The notes beneath the pieces are model-generated. The model did no database searches. It was not told the origin of the DNA and saw only the letters and a list, made by a program, of their open reading frames with translations. Source: DASVWZ01 sp963715675 (lineage in GTDB: Bacteria > Acidobacteriota > Terriglobia > Terriglobales > Acidobacteriaceae). From it: a stretch of DNA of 64,000 nucleotides. This document shows, in pieces, positions 34,975-44,095 of this stretch. Numbering within the stretch: the first letter of the stretch is position 1; every line of letters begins with the position of its first letter. The DNA lies in the NCBI GenBank assembly GCA_963715675.1, contig OY970265.1, positions 1,364,001 to 1,428,000 on the forward strand. Reading direction: 5' to 3'. The position numbers and the translations under genes are program-made.

Positions 34975-36495
34975 ATGAAACGTTCCATGAATTTGAAAGG
35001 TCGACTTACGCGGTGGGCGGGGGTTTCAGTGCTGGCCATCGCTTCGCTGGGATCGGTCGTAGCCTACCAGTCCCTGAAGCCAACTTCGGCCAGCGCGGCC
35101 GTTGCGCCGGCCGCGGCAGCGCTCAATGACGACAGCGTCAATGCGTTGCTGTCGCTGGATAAAGCGATGGAGGCCCTGGCAGCCCGGGTGACTCCGGCGA
35201 TCGTAAACGTAGCCGTCACCTCGAAGAGCAAGCCCGAGGCTTCGGAGATGGAGACGCCGCAGGACATGCAGCAATTCTTCGGGCCGAACTTCCAGTTCAA
35301 GATGATGCCGCAACAGCCGCGCGTGGAGCACGGGATCGGCAGCGGAGTCATCATTTCGCCCGACGGCTACATCGTGACCAACAATCATGTGGTGGATGGA
35401 GCGGTCGAAGTGCGCGTGACCATGAGCGACCGGCGGGTGCTGACGGCTAAGGTCGTCGGCACCGACCCTTTGACGGATCTGGCGGTGATCAAGATCGACG
35501 GCAGCAATTTCCCCAGCGTTCCGTTGGGAGACTCCACGCTGTTGCAGCCGGGGCAGACCGTACTGGCGTTTGGCAACCCCTATGGTTTCCGCTTCACGGT
35601 GACGCGCGGAATCGTGAGCGCGCTGAACCGGCCGGCTCCGTTCAGCGATAATCCGCGGCGGCCTGGCCAATTTATCCAGACCGATGCCGCGATCAACCCG
35701 GGGAACTCGGGCGGACCCCTGGTGAATGCGCATGGCGAAGTGGTGGGTATCAACACTTTCCTGGTCTCGCCTTCCGGAACCTTCTCCGGGATGGGATTTG
35801 CCATTCCGACGCAAATTGTGCGGCCGGTTTCAGACAACCTGATCAAGTACGGCAAAGTCGAGCATGGCTACATGGGCATCGGGATCAGCGACGTGACTCC
35901 GGAGAATTCGAAGTTCTTCGAAGTACATGACGCGAACGGCGCCGTGGTCACGCAGGTGGAAGCCGACTCGCCGGCATCTAAAGCTGGATTAAAGGTTGGA
36001 GACGTGATTACGGAACTCGACGGACATAAGGTCACCGACGCCGGGCAGTTGCAGGTTGAGGTGGGAGAGAAGCGTCCGGGAACGGAGATCAAGCTGGGCT
36101 TGATGCGCGACGGCAAATCGATGAACCTGCCGGTCACGCTTACCGAGATGAACGCCAGCGGCGACTCCACCAAAGAAGCCAGCGCGGGCGATCATGGCAA
36201 AATGCGCTGGGGATTGGGGCTTGCTGATCTGACTCCGGACATGCGCGACCAGTTGCAGGCGCCGAAAGAACTTCAGGGCGCGGTGGTTGAACGGGTGCAG
36301 CCGGGAAGCGCGGCCGACGACGCTGGCTTGCAGCGTGGCGACGTCATTGTGCAGGTGAACCGTCACGATGTGCAGAGCGCAGCCGCGGTGCAGCAGGCGT
36401 TGTCCAGCGTGGGCAAGGGACAGGATGCGCTGGTGCTGGTGTGGTCGAATGGAGGGAATTCGTTCCGGGTGCTGCATGCTCCGGAAGGGTCGTAA
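34975..36495 (+). CDS. htrA: HtrA/DegP-family periplasmic serine protease with two PDZ domains
   Basis: 506 residues. An N-terminal membrane or signal segment (about 13-30) is followed by a trypsin-like domain with His in YIVTNNHVVDG, Asp in DPLTDLAVIKID and Ser in NPGNSGGPLVN. Two PDZ domains follow, at about 300-390 and 400-500 (SPASKAGLKVGDVI; GSAADDAGLQRGDVI). It degrades or refolds misfolded envelope proteins. The BlaI-type operator upstream links it to the repressor-peptidase pair directly before it, suggesting an envelope-stress response circuit. Confidence 0.94.
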   Translation: MKRSMNLKGRLTRWAGVSVLAIASLGSVVAYQSLKPTSASAAVAPAAAALNDDSVNALLSLDKAMEALAARVTPAIVNVAVTSKSKPEASEMETPQDMQQFFGPNFQFKMMPQQPRVEHGIGSGVIISPDGYIVTNNHVVDGAVEVRVTMSDRRVLTAKVVGTDPLTDLAVIKIDGSNFPSVPLGDSTLLQPGQTVLAFGNPYGFRFTVTRGIVSALNRPAPFSDNPRRPGQFIQTDAAINPGNSGGPLVNAHGEVVGINTFLVSPSGTFSGMGFAIPTQIVRPVSDNLIKYGKVEHGYMGIGISDVTPENSKFFEVHDANGAVVTQVEADSPASKAGLKVGDVITELDGHKVTDAGQLQVEVGEKRPGTEIKLGLMRDGKSMNLPVTLTEMNASGDSTKEASAGDHGKMRWGLGLADLTPDMRDQLQAPKELQGAVVERVQPGSAADDAGLQRGDVIVQVNRHDVQSAAAVQQALSSVGKGQDALVLVWSNGGNSFRVLHAPEGS

Positions 36496-36540
36496 GTTGG
36501 GTTTGCTCTGATCGCAGTCCTCCTGTCGAGCAGAGAGCGT

Positions 36541-36572
36541 GGGCAGAGACGTAGGTTGCTACGTCTCTGCCC
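36541..36572. repeat. Perfect 14-bp hairpin downstream of htrA
   Basis: GGGCAGAGACGTAG and CTACGTCTCTGCCC enclose GTTG. It has no T run. It lies 46 bases after the protease stop and may act as a factor-dependent terminator or transcript-stabilising hairpin; a palindromic repeat is equally possible. Confidence 0.55.
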
Positions 36573-36680
36573 GGGGCAGGGGTCGGACGGGCGGCCGCGT
36601 ACACACGGCTGCCGAGCTTTGCTCGGACTGGACGGCCGAGGGGGCCCGTCTCCACGTGGTCTTTGCAGGAGCGGTCACTC

Positions 36681-36698
36681 GCGGGCAGGAATGCCCGC
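36681..36698. repeat. REP-like hairpin GCGGGCA-GGAA-TGCCCGC
   Basis: A perfect 7-bp stem with flanks that, read on the minus strand, give GTGTGGCGCGGGCATTCC. The same layout occurs at 50550, inside a coding sequence. It lies in the gene-free stretch 36496-36721 between two convergent genes. Confidence 0.55.
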
Positions 36699-36721
36699 GC
36701 CACACGGACATTGTTTAACCA

Positions 36722-37114
36722 TCAGAATGCCGAGCTAGAGCCGACCAGGCTGTACAGCAGGATGGCGAGGACGAGCAGGGTGATGCCGACGTACATCTTG
36801 TCTTTTTCTTCGGCGAAGCCCCAGACGGCGAACGCGACTCGGGCGACTGGCGTGGCGATCAGCAGCAACAGTCCGAGTTGAATGAAGCCGCGTCCGTGAA
36901 AGCCCGCCACTTGACGCAGTATGCCGCTAAACTTCTTGAGATCCGCGGGCTCGCCATGGAAAACGTGATATTGCGCCGGCTCACCGCCATGGCGAATCAG
37001 ATAGATGACGGCTCCGGTGAAGACGACGGCTGCGGCCAGACTCACGCCGGTTTGCAGCAATCTTCCGACGACGTTTTCGATGCGGTGATCGTCCCAAGTC
37101 TGTTTCGCGTTCAC
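36722..37114 (-). CDS. DUF1634-family membrane protein, partner of the TauE/SafE transporter
   Basis: 130 residues with three hydrophobic spans (about 20-42, 72-90 and 102-122). The GTG start follows directly on the stop codon of the upstream TauE/SafE gene with no gap, so translation is coupled. DUF1634 proteins are usually encoded beside TauE/SafE exporters, as here, and are thought to be accessory subunits. The molecular role is unknown. Confidence 0.85.
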   Translation of the reverse strand: MNAKQTWDDHRIENVVGRLLQTGVSLAAAVVFTGAVIYLIRHGGEPAQYHVFHGEPADLKKFSGILRQVAGFHGRGFIQLGLLLLIATPVARVAFAVWGFAEEKDKMYVGITLLVLAILLYSLVGSSSAF

Positions 37115-37954
37115 TCAGATCCTTCCTGTAAGGCCGTTGTAGATCATCTGCAATCCGAGAAATGCGATGACCACGCTGAAAACGAGGCGCAGCATTTTGG
37201 TCTCTGCCTTCATTAGAATGCGCACGCCGAGCAGGGAACCGGCGAGCACGCCGAGCATCACGGGCATGGAAAGACCGGGATCAATGTATCCGCGATTGAG
37301 ATAAATTCCTGCGCTGGCGGCAGCGGTAACGCCAATCATGAAATTGCTGGTGGTGGTGGAAACTTTGAAGGGAATCTTCATGGCCTGATCCATGGCCAAC
37401 ACTTTGACCGCGCCCGATCCGATGCCGAGCAGTCCCGACAAAGCCCCGGCGCCAAACATCAAGCTGAAGCCGGTGGGAACGTTCTGCACATTGTAGTGGC
37501 GCATGCCGCCTTCTTCGGAAGGGAACTCTCCGTTCATTTGCAGGCGGGTGGCCAGCTTGTCAGGGGGCGAGTTGCGCTCGGCTCGCGGACGCGGTTTGTG
37601 GGATAGATAGGCGGAGTACAGCAGCATGACTCCGAAAATAATGGCCAGGGCCTTGGTGGGAACAACCGTCGCCAAGAATGCTCCCAGCAGCGCGCCCAGG
37701 GTGGTTGCGATCTCCAGAAACATGCCGATGCGAATGTTGGAGAATCCTTCGCGCACGTAGGCGGCAGCGGCGCCGGAGGAGGTGGCGATGACGGAGACGA
37801 GCGAGGCTCCGATGGCGTAGCGGATATCGACTTTGAAAAACAGGGTGAGCAGCGGAACCAGAACCACTCCGCCGCCGAGCCCGGTTAACGATCCGAGAAG
37901 TCCCGCTGCAAAAGAACCCACCGCGACCAGGACGGTGAACTCTAAGACGTTCAT
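37115..37954 (-). CDS. TauE/SafE (TSUP) family anion exporter
   Basis: 279 residues with about eight spans and the two internal repeats typical of the family: GSFAAGLLGSLTGLGGGVVLVPLLTL near the N-terminus and GAGALSGLLGIGSGAVKVLAM in the second half. Members export sulfite, sulfoacetate or related organosulfur anions. A central hydrophilic loop (about 120-160) is longer than usual. It forms a two-gene operon with the DUF1634 gene. GGGGG lies before the ATG. Confidence 0.9.
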   Translation of the reverse strand: MNVLEFTVLVAVGSFAAGLLGSLTGLGGGVVLVPLLTLFFKVDIRYAIGASLVSVIATSSGAAAAYVREGFSNIRIGMFLEIATTLGALLGAFLATVVPTKALAIIFGVMLLYSAYLSHKPRPRAERNSPPDKLATRLQMNGEFPSEEGGMRHYNVQNVPTGFSLMFGAGALSGLLGIGSGAVKVLAMDQAMKIPFKVSTTTSNFMIGVTAAASAGIYLNRGYIDPGLSMPVMLGVLAGSLLGVRILMKAETKMLRLVFSVVIAFLGLQMIYNGLTGRI

Positions 37955-38306
37955 CTTGCCCCCAGGGTTTAGTTTGCCACAGTCGGAGGCGAAGCAGGGC
38001 GGCGAGGGTTAGCTTCGGAGGGTCGCGATCAAGATCATCATTTGGGGGCGGCTCAGGGTGAAAGCGGCAATTTCTTGCTCAACTATGAATCATCGTTTTC
38101 ACTGTGAAGAGGAAAATACAAAATATCTGACTGGCCACGCGGCATCTGATGCTACACTTCGCACTGGAATGCCGCGCACGCGTTTCAAGTGTTGTCCGCC
38201 CGGCGACCAGTGCTTGATTCCCTGATAAATGTTCTCTGGCGCTGAGCGGCAACTCCCCTCTGGATGCGCTGTCCTCGACCTTCCAAAATTATTCTAGGAG
38301 AAATCT
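37955..38306. other. Non-coding stretch between divergent genes, no clear element
   Basis: 352 bases separate the exporter gene (minus) and the sedolisin gene (plus). It is expected to hold both promoters. No convincing -35/-10 pair, repeat or RNA gene is visible. AGGAGA at about 38297-38302 is the ribosome site of the sedolisin gene. Confidence 0.5.
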
Positions 38307-39512
38307 ATGCGACGTAATCTCGTGCTGCTTGTGGGCGGCACAATATTCTTGCTGGTGCTCAGCCAACTTGCGCCAGCCCAGGCTTCGCCGGCAAAAGGGC
38401 AAATTGTTTTGCCCCCCAGCAGCGTGGGACTTCCGGGAGTTCCCCGCACGCCATTGAAGCTTTTTATTCCCGCCGGCACCACACTGCCCATGAGCAACCC
38501 TGGCGGCGAAACACCCGCCTCCATTGCTTGTGTGTATGGTTTGACGGAACAAGTGAAAGGCTGCCCGATCAATGGAACGACCCAGCTTCCGACGGGCGGA
38601 GCAAACGGGATTGCCGTGATTGAATACGGCCACTACCCCAACGAACAGAACGACCTGAACACCTTCTCCACCGAATTCGGATTACCCACGGCAAACTTCG
38701 AGGAGGTGTGCATCGACAAAGGAGGCTGCCCGGACAACTCCGGCAGCGGATGGGACCTGGAAGAGGCACTAGATCTGCAGTGGGCCCATGCGATGGCGCC
38801 CAACGCGAAGATCTTCGCCGTGGAAACGGGCAACGACATGTTCGCGGCGAACGTGAAGGCCGGCAAACTCGTTGCGGGCCTTGGCGGCGGCGAGGTTTCG
38901 AATAGCTGGGTGACTTCCACTCAAGGAGAGCCTCGCAACGAGAAACAGTATGACCATTCTTTCAAGAAGAACATGGTCGTGTTTTTTGCGGCGGCAGGGG
39001 ATTGGCGCGTAGGACCACTGTATCCGAGTTCATCCCCGTTTGTGGTATCGGCGGGCGGCACCAGTGTCAACCGCGACGGATCAGGCAACTTTACCGGAGA
39101 AAGCTGCTGGGGTGGTAGTGGCGGGGGCATCAGCACCCAGGAGCCACGCCCCACGTACCAGAACATCATAAAGAAACTGGTAAGCAGCAAGCGCGGCACT
39201 CCGGACATGTCCGGCGTCGCCGACCCCAACACGGGAGTAGCCGTGTACAGCAGTACCTATTGTGGCGGGTGGTGCGTAGTGGGCGGGACCAGCGTGGCTT
39301 CACCAGTTCTGGCCGGCATTGTGAATTCCGCCGGCACTTTCCTGCCGTCGAGCACCGCCGAACTCACGAAGATCTACAAAGAGTACGGAAACAAGACGGA
39401 GTACAAGAAATGGTTCCGGGACATTACTACCGGAAGCAACGGAAGTCCCGCCAAGAAGGGCTGGGATGAATGCACCGGTGTCGGCAGTCCGGTGACTTAC
39501 AAAGGAAAGTAA
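38307..39512 (+). CDS. Sedolisin (peptidase family S53)-like secreted protease
   Basis: 401 residues with a signal peptide ending near APAQAS. The S53 catalytic residues can be read. Glu and Asp are in WDLEEALDLQWAHAMAPNA, the oxyanion Asp is in AAAGDWRVG, and the catalytic Ser is in GGTSVASPVLAG. Sedolisins are acid-active endopeptidases, fitting an acid-soil organism. The prodomain is unusually short (about 60 residues), so maturation may differ from the fungal and Pseudomonas enzymes. A strong terminator follows. Confidence 0.87.
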   Translation: MRRNLVLLVGGTIFLLVLSQLAPAQASPAKGQIVLPPSSVGLPGVPRTPLKLFIPAGTTLPMSNPGGETPASIACVYGLTEQVKGCPINGTTQLPTGGANGIAVIEYGHYPNEQNDLNTFSTEFGLPTANFEEVCIDKGGCPDNSGSGWDLEEALDLQWAHAMAPNAKIFAVETGNDMFAANVKAGKLVAGLGGGEVSNSWVTSTQGEPRNEKQYDHSFKKNMVVFFAAAGDWRVGPLYPSSSPFVVSAGGTSVNRDGSGNFTGESCWGGSGGGISTQEPRPTYQNIIKKLVSSKRGTPDMSGVADPNTGVAVYSSTYCGGWCVVGGTSVASPVLAGIVNSAGTFLPSSTAELTKIYKEYGNKTEYKKWFRDITTGSNGSPAKKGWDECTGVGSPVTYKGK

Positions 39513-39537
39513 GGTCTGCTTTGGTTGGTTGCGCTTT

Positions 39538-39567
39538 GGCCCTGCCACACGGCAGGGCCCTTTTTTT
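39538..39567 (+). terminator. Rho-independent terminator of the sedolisin gene
   Basis: A perfect 9-bp GC-rich stem GGCCCTGCC/GGCAGGGCC with loop ACAC is followed by C and seven T residues. It starts 26 bases after the stop codon. Confidence 0.93.
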
Positions 39568-39593
39568 CATGTGCCCATGGCGAACCACGTGGC

Positions 39594-40040
39594 TTACGCA
39601 ACTCCCAGCACGCGGTTGAAAAAGCCCACAATATATTTCCACACCAGGTAATACACAATCAGACCGCATCCGAATGCGATCGCCAGGAACGAGTAGGGAA
39701 GCGTCACGTGCTCAAAGTACAAGAGTCCACCGGGGACGCAGCTCAGAAACCCCAGGCACCAGGCCAACAGAGCACCCGCAGGCGCAAGCAGAAACGGCAG
39801 AATGGCGCCATGAAAGCCGATGGGGAGATGGCGGCGCGGCCGCAGCCATAAATAGAAAATGTTCCACACCCCAAACAAGCTGGGCACGACCGCCATGGGA
39901 AACACGATGACACGCTCGATCGGCAGCGGCACTTGGAAGACGAACCGCACCGTCACGAACGCGGTAAGCACGATCAGCAGCACAAACGTGGGAGCAGTGA
40001 TACCCGCCATATAGGCTCGCAGATAAGGATGCGTATTCAT
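39594..40040 (-). CDS. Hypothetical four-span membrane protein of the sigma-factor operon
   Basis: 148 residues with hydrophobic segments near 10-30, 42-62, 75-98 and 115-140. The ribosome site is GAGGAGG, 6 bases before the ATG. It is the third gene of a run starting with the ECF sigma factor at 40805. It has no recognised domain; its product may be a target or co-regulator of that sigma factor. Confidence 0.7.
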   Translation of the reverse strand: MNTHPYLRAYMAGITAPTFVLLIVLTAFVTVRFVFQVPLPIERVIVFPMAVVPSLFGVWNIFYLWLRPRRHLPIGFHGAILPFLLAPAGALLAWCLGFLSCVPGGLLYFEHVTLPYSFLAIAFGCGLIVYYLVWKYIVGFFNRVLGVA

Positions 40041-40053
40041 AAGTACCTCCTCT

Positions 40054-40269
40054 TTAAAGTTGATAAAGCAGCACGGGAATGGTGACGGGAAAGATCAACA
40101 GGCACGCCAGCACGAACGCCAGCAGCGCCCAGTCAAACCACGGTACGGTGTGGGGGTGCTCGTCGAGCCGCCGCAGCATCCGCGGCCAGAGATCGCGTTG
40201 GAGTTCGTGGCTCGACGGAGCCAGCGACTGTTGCAACAGTTCCTGAAGTTTTGCGTCGTCTTCGTTCAT
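40054..40269 (-). CDS. Small single-span membrane protein, candidate anti-sigma factor
   Basis: 71 residues. A soluble N-terminal part of about 42 residues (DDAKLQELLQQSLAPSSHELQRDLW, read in parts) is followed by one membrane span (WALLAFVLACLLIFPVTIPVLLY). It overlaps the sigma-factor stop by 4 bases (ATGA), the usual place for an anti-sigma factor. It is much shorter than known ECF anti-sigmas, so the assignment is inference from position and topology. Confidence 0.65.
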   Translation of the reverse strand: MNEDDAKLQELLQQSLAPSSHELQRDLWPRMLRRLDEHPHTVPWFDWALLAFVLACLLIFPVTIPVLLYQL

Positions 40270-40805
40270 GGTTTAATCCCCAGTTGCTTGAGTTTCATGC
40301 GCAAGAGCCGAATTGCCCGGAAGACGCGGGTTTTGACCGCGCCTTCGGAAATGCCCAGGCCTTCTGCGATTTCTTTGTAGGGCCGTTCTTCGATCAGGGC
40401 CAGCGTTGCCACGATCCGCAGTTTGGCGGGGAGCTGGCAGAACGCCTGCCGGGTACGGTCACGCAGATCGCGCTGAATGCCCGGATTGGTCGAGGACATC
40501 GCCGGGAGATCGTGCGCAAGTGCGATGGCCGGGTGGGACATCTTCAGATGATCGAGCGCCACGTTGGTGGCGATATGGTGCGCCCAGGCTCCGAAGCTGC
40601 GTTTCGGATCGAATCGAGCGCGAGCACGATAAATCCGCCAGAACGTTTCCACGGTCAAGTCCTCGGCTACTCCCGGATCGCGAACAATGCGCACGATCCA
40701 GCGGTAGACTTCGCCCTGAAAATGGCGGAACAGCGTCTCGAACGCGGCCAAGTCACCGTGAATGAACTGCTGCGATACGTCCGACGGCTGTTCGAGCACT
40801 GGCAT
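40266..40805 (-). CDS. RNA polymerase ECF sigma factor
   Basis: 179 residues with region 2 (FETLFRHFQGEVYRWIVRIV, DPGVAEDLTVETFWRIYRAR) and region 4 (LPAKLRIVATLALIEERPYKEIAEGLGISEGAVKTRVFRAIRLLR, in parts). No C-terminal extension is present. The two following genes encode small membrane proteins, probably including its anti-sigma factor. The regulon is not visible from the window. Confidence 0.9.
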   Translation of the reverse strand: MPVLEQPSDVSQQFIHGDLAAFETLFRHFQGEVYRWIVRIVRDPGVAEDLTVETFWRIYRARARFDPKRSFGAWAHHIATNVALDHLKMSHPAIALAHDLPAMSSTNPGIQRDLRDRTRQAFCQLPAKLRIVATLALIEERPYKEIAEGLGISEGAVKTRVFRAIRLLRMKLKQLGIKP

Positions 40806-40920
40806 TTGCTCTACCTATACACGATTACGGCGGGCGGGGAGGAAAGGTTACAGGGAGTGAGGGGCCGGAGCGAATGAGGGGAAGATTCGGGTGGTTTGGG
40901 TAAGGGTGTAGCGTAGTTTA

Positions 40921-40946
40921 CATAATATCCGTTATCGGACATTATG
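40921..40946. promoter_or_regulatory. 26-bp imperfect palindrome between sigma-factor gene and truB
   Basis: CATAATATCCG-TTAT-CGGACATTATG pairs 10 of 11 positions. It lies upstream of the sigma-factor gene (minus, start 40805) and beyond the truB 3' end. It may be an operator of the sigma operon. No adjacent HTH gene suggests which regulator binds. Confidence 0.45.
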
Positions 40947-40981
40947 ATTATCAGCTGATCACGGCTGCCACGCATGGTATC

Positions 40982-41887
40982 TCATCTGCCCGCCATCTGC
41001 TGTTCGCCCACCAGCACGATCTTGGGATGAAACAGCGTGCCGGCTACGCGGGTGGCGATGGCGATCAGTTCTCGTTGTCCATAGAACACCTTGACTTGGC
41101 GGGCGCTGGAAAATTCGGGCAGATTCACGGTGCGGCCAGTGTGGATGCGGGCGGCCATCTCGTCGTTGGCGGTGACGCTGGGAAACTGCGGCAGAATGCT
41201 TCGCGGATGGACGAACAGCGCTTCAGCCTGTCCGCTCTCGGCGGCTGCGTCCAGTTCGTCCAAAGTGTGAGCGTGGGAAAGGTCGAACTCGGCCGCCGCT
41301 GTGCGCCGCAGGGACTCCAGGTGAGCGCCGCAGCCGAGTTCCCTACCCATATCGTGCGCCACGGAACGCATATACGTTCCCGAGGCCACGCGGGCGCGGA
41401 AGGTGGCGCGCTCGCCGTGGTCGTCAACGCTGAGAATCGCAAACTCCTTGACTTCGACCTGCACCGGCTGCAGCACCACTTCCTTCTTCTTACGGGCCAG
41501 CTTGTAGGCGGGGACGCCGTGAATCTTCTTGGCAGAAAACGGCGGTGGCATCTGCTCGATAACCCCATGAAACTTCATAGCGATGGCCTGCACTTGCTGA
41601 AGCGACAGATGAACTGGCTGGGGCGGGGCGGCGGGCTCGCCTTCGGCATCATAGGTGTCGGTGGCGAAGCCGAAGCGAATCACGCCTTCGTAGGTCTTCT
41701 CCGCGGCGGTATAGAACTGCGCCAGCCGGGTCAGACTGCCCATCACCAGCGGCAGCACCCCGGTAGCCAGCGGGTCCAGTGTGCCCAGGTGCCCGACCGA
41801 GCGCTCGCTGAGAATTCGCCGCACCCGGCTGACCACGTCATGGGAGGTCAGGCCCGCGGGCTTATCGATGATGAGGATAGCGTTCAT
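40982..41887 (-). CDS. truB: tRNA pseudouridine(55) synthase TruB
   Basis: 301 residues. It catalyses the U55 isomerisation in the T-loop of tRNAs. The start MNAILIIDKPAGLTSHDVV is the typical TruB N-terminus, and the catalytic Asp is in GHLGTLDPLATGVLPL. ASGTYMRSVAHDMG and a C-terminal PUA-like region follow. The in-frame extension up to 42055 has no homology and overlaps the neighbour's promoter. The leader (41890-41930) consists of repeated AT-rich units of the GTAATTGGGTAA type. Confidence 0.95.
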   Translation of the reverse strand: MNAILIIDKPAGLTSHDVVSRVRRILSERSVGHLGTLDPLATGVLPLVMGSLTRLAQFYTAAEKTYEGVIRFGFATDTYDAEGEPAAPPQPVHLSLQQVQAIAMKFHGVIEQMPPPFSAKKIHGVPAYKLARKKKEVVLQPVQVEVKEFAILSVDDHGERATFRARVASGTYMRSVAHDMGRELGCGAHLESLRRTAAAEFDLSHAHTLDELDAAAESGQAEALFVHPRSILPQFPSVTANDEMAARIHTGRTVNLPEFSSARQVKVFYGQRELIAIATRVAGTLFHPKIVLVGEQQMAGR

Positions 41888-41975
41888 GGAGAATTGGGTA
41901 AATGTGTAATCGGGTAATTGAGTAATTGAACTGCCATTTTGACTCGGCTTCAGGTCAGGGGCTACTCTTCCGATC

Positions 41976-43169
41976 ATGGTCGATATTAGTTGGGATCTGC
42001 TGGGATGGATTATCGCATTTTTCGTCCCCTTGGGGGTGGGAGTGATCGCCCTCAACGAGTTCAGGCTAGCGAAATCATGCTTTGTGGTATCGGCTGTGGT
42101 ACTGTTTGCAAAAGTAGCGATTTGGCTCTCTCAAATGCACATGCGCCCGTATGCCTGGATGCTCGTTTCGTTCTTAGTATTTGGAACAATCGGTGTCTGC
42201 CTTATTGGTTCGATTCGGTGGGTCGACAGAAAGAAGCCGGGTGCCGCAGCCCCGGATCTAGCGGGATCGGCCTCACTTCCTGGGCCAGAAGCCAAGCTAT
42301 CGCGGCTACCGGTAACGACAAAGCTGGAAGCAAGCGAACCGTCTGCCTTGACCGCTGCTCCATCCCCTCTTACGAAGCTAGAGAAATTTGTTGTCGTAGT
42401 ACCGTTCGACACGGCACACAAGAACCTTCCAATTCCAATGGACCTGAATATTAACGACCCGAAACGCAGAGTCTACTCGGATCTGATGTCCATTGCGGGA
42501 CGCCCCGAAAAGCAACCTGACGGGACGCCGTGGCCCACGGAGAGGAACTTCGATACCGAGGCGGCGCGCAGCGTGTTCCTCGGCAAATTGCTGCAGTTCT
42601 ACATCTTCCGCTCGATCGATGAGCTACAGCGCGACAGCGAAGGGGTCGAATGGACAGCCGGGAAAGGTTCCAGGCCTTTTGTAAGGGTTGGCATCGTGCC
42701 ACCGGACAGCGCTCCCTATCCATCGGAAGCCCTGTTCGCGACGCTGTCGAAGTCAGAATTTTTCGGTCCGCGGGAACGCATGAATTGGAACCCCAACAGA
42801 CCCGTTAAGATGCCAAAACATACGACGATTCATTTCACCGAACAACCATCGTCACCCCAAACTGGACCGGCAGCATACATTGTGCGACTGGATCGGCCGC
42901 AATACTTCACAATAGATTTCAGGGTGACCCAAACGCTCGGCCCCGTGACGGTCGCCGGCGTCACGGGGGCATCCATTCCAACGGGATTCCAAGCGGCTGA
43001 TTCCGTGGCCGCCACTACCGTAGGCTGCCCGTTTATCGTCACTGTGAAATATGAAATTCAGAGGTCAAAGCAAAACGCAGAGTTTCAGCCAGACGATTAT
43101 ATGAAATGGGCCGAATCGCTACTCTCTGCGCTTAAGGAAAGGCTAGCATTCGAGTCAGGCGGCGGTTAG
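41976..43169 (+). CDS. Hypothetical membrane-anchored protein
   Basis: 397 residues. Three hydrophobic spans at about 8-28, 32-52 and 62-84 are followed by a soluble domain of about 310 residues without recognised motifs (contains FYIFRSIDELQRDSEGVEWTA in parts, and TAAYIVRLDRP-like beta strands). The base composition is lower in GC than truB and the rhomboid gene on either side, which suggests acquisition. It has a similar layout (N-terminal spans plus a large unknown soluble domain) to the protein at 45510, but no clear sequence identity. Confidence 0.7.
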   Translation: MVDISWDLLGWIIAFFVPLGVGVIALNEFRLAKSCFVVSAVVLFAKVAIWLSQMHMRPYAWMLVSFLVFGTIGVCLIGSIRWVDRKKPGAAAPDLAGSASLPGPEAKLSRLPVTTKLEASEPSALTAAPSPLTKLEKFVVVVPFDTAHKNLPIPMDLNINDPKRRVYSDLMSIAGRPEKQPDGTPWPTERNFDTEAARSVFLGKLLQFYIFRSIDELQRDSEGVEWTAGKGSRPFVRVGIVPPDSAPYPSEALFATLSKSEFFGPRERMNWNPNRPVKMPKHTTIHFTEQPSSPQTGPAAYIVRLDRPQYFTIDFRVTQTLGPVTVAGVTGASIPTGFQAADSVAATTVGCPFIVTVKYEIQRSKQNAEFQPDDYMKWAESLLSALKERLAFESGGG

Positions 43170-43267
43170 TTCGTTGCACGTGAACTCTAGCGAAATGGCG
43201 CAGGGTGCAGAGCAGCGCACGCTGTGAATTGATTTGATCAATCACAAATCACAATTTACCAATCTAA

Positions 43268-43981
43268 ATGATTCCCATCCGCGATGACACGCCCCGCTAC
43301 AGCACGCCTTATGTCACCTATTTCATTATCGCTCTGAATGTGGTGGTGTTCCTGTTTGAATTGTCGGTGGGGATGCAGGGACAGCGGGCCTTGAACGCTA
43401 TGATCTACGAGTTCGGGGTGGTACCGCGGCACTTCGAGCGGGCGCTGGCCGGCAGCGCTGCGTATTCCCTTCCCGGGCTGTTTCTGTCGACTCTGACCTC
43501 GATGTTTCTGCACGGCGGATGGCTGCACATCATCGGCAACATGTGGTTTCTATGGATTTTCGGCGACAACATTGAAGACTATCTCGGCCACTTGCGCTAC
43601 CTGCTCTTTTATCTGGCGAGCGGCGTGGCGGCGGCGTTGAGTCACGTCTTGTTGAACGCCGGATCAAACGTGCCGACGGTGGGAGCGAGTGGCGCCATTG
43701 CCGGGGTGATGGGCGCGTATTTCGTGCTGTATCCGAAGGCGCGAGTGCTCACCCTGGTGCCCTTGATTGTGTTCTTCACGTTCTGGTGGATCCCGGCGTG
43801 GGTCATGCTCGGCTACTGGTTTGTGGTGCAGTTTCTGATGGGCGCGGCAACTTCGATCACGGTCAGCCAGAGTACCGGCGGGGTCGCGGTCTGGGCACAC
43901 GTGGGAGGCTTCATCACTGGCATCATACTGATTAAGTTGTTGCCGGAGCGGTCGCAGCGGCGGCGATATGCGGCGTGGTAG
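43268..43981 (+). CDS. Rhomboid-family intramembrane serine protease
   Basis: 237 residues with six to seven spans. The motifs are the HGGWLHIIGNMWFLWIFG region, catalytic Ser in VGASGAIAGVMGAY and catalytic His in WAHVGGFITGI. It cleaves membrane proteins inside the bilayer; the substrates are unknown. A PDIRDDTPRYSTPY-like N-terminus is typical of the group with a long L1 loop. A short AT-rich repetitive leader (43220-43262) precedes the ATG. Confidence 0.92.
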   Translation: MIPIRDDTPRYSTPYVTYFIIALNVVVFLFELSVGMQGQRALNAMIYEFGVVPRHFERALAGSAAYSLPGLFLSTLTSMFLHGGWLHIIGNMWFLWIFGDNIEDYLGHLRYLLFYLASGVAAALSHVLLNAGSNVPTVGASGAIAGVMGAYFVLYPKARVLTLVPLIVFFTFWWIPAWVMLGYWFVVQFLMGAATSITVSQSTGGVAVWAHVGGFITGIILIKLLPERSQRRRYAAW

Positions 43982-44029
43982 GAGCGGCCTTGGGGCATGG
44001 TAGCTCTGACAGGAGCCTGACAGAGAACA

Positions 44030-44089
44030 GGTCCCTCGACTCCGTGGGTTGGTTCGTGCCGAACGAACCCGCTCCGCTCGGGATGGCAG
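44030..44089 (+). repeat. Hairpin repeat, CCTTCGACT...GGATGACAG family, copy D
   Basis: It begins GGTCCCTCGACT and ends CTCGGGATGGCAG. The centre is the imperfect stem GGGTTGGTTCG/CGAACGAACCC (10 of 11 pairs). Its left and right ends match copies near 14590 and 16456, about 28 kb away. It lies just before the GNAT gene. Confidence 0.65.
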
Positions 44090-44095
44090 TGAACT

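Noticed and set aside
36541..36572. Intrinsic terminator of htrA
   Set aside because: The stem is perfect but lacks a T run on either strand, so it is listed as a hairpin repeat only.
41027..41917. Plus-strand 296-codon frame over truB
   Set aside because: TruB motifs on the minus strand are clear; the plus frame is an antisense shadow.
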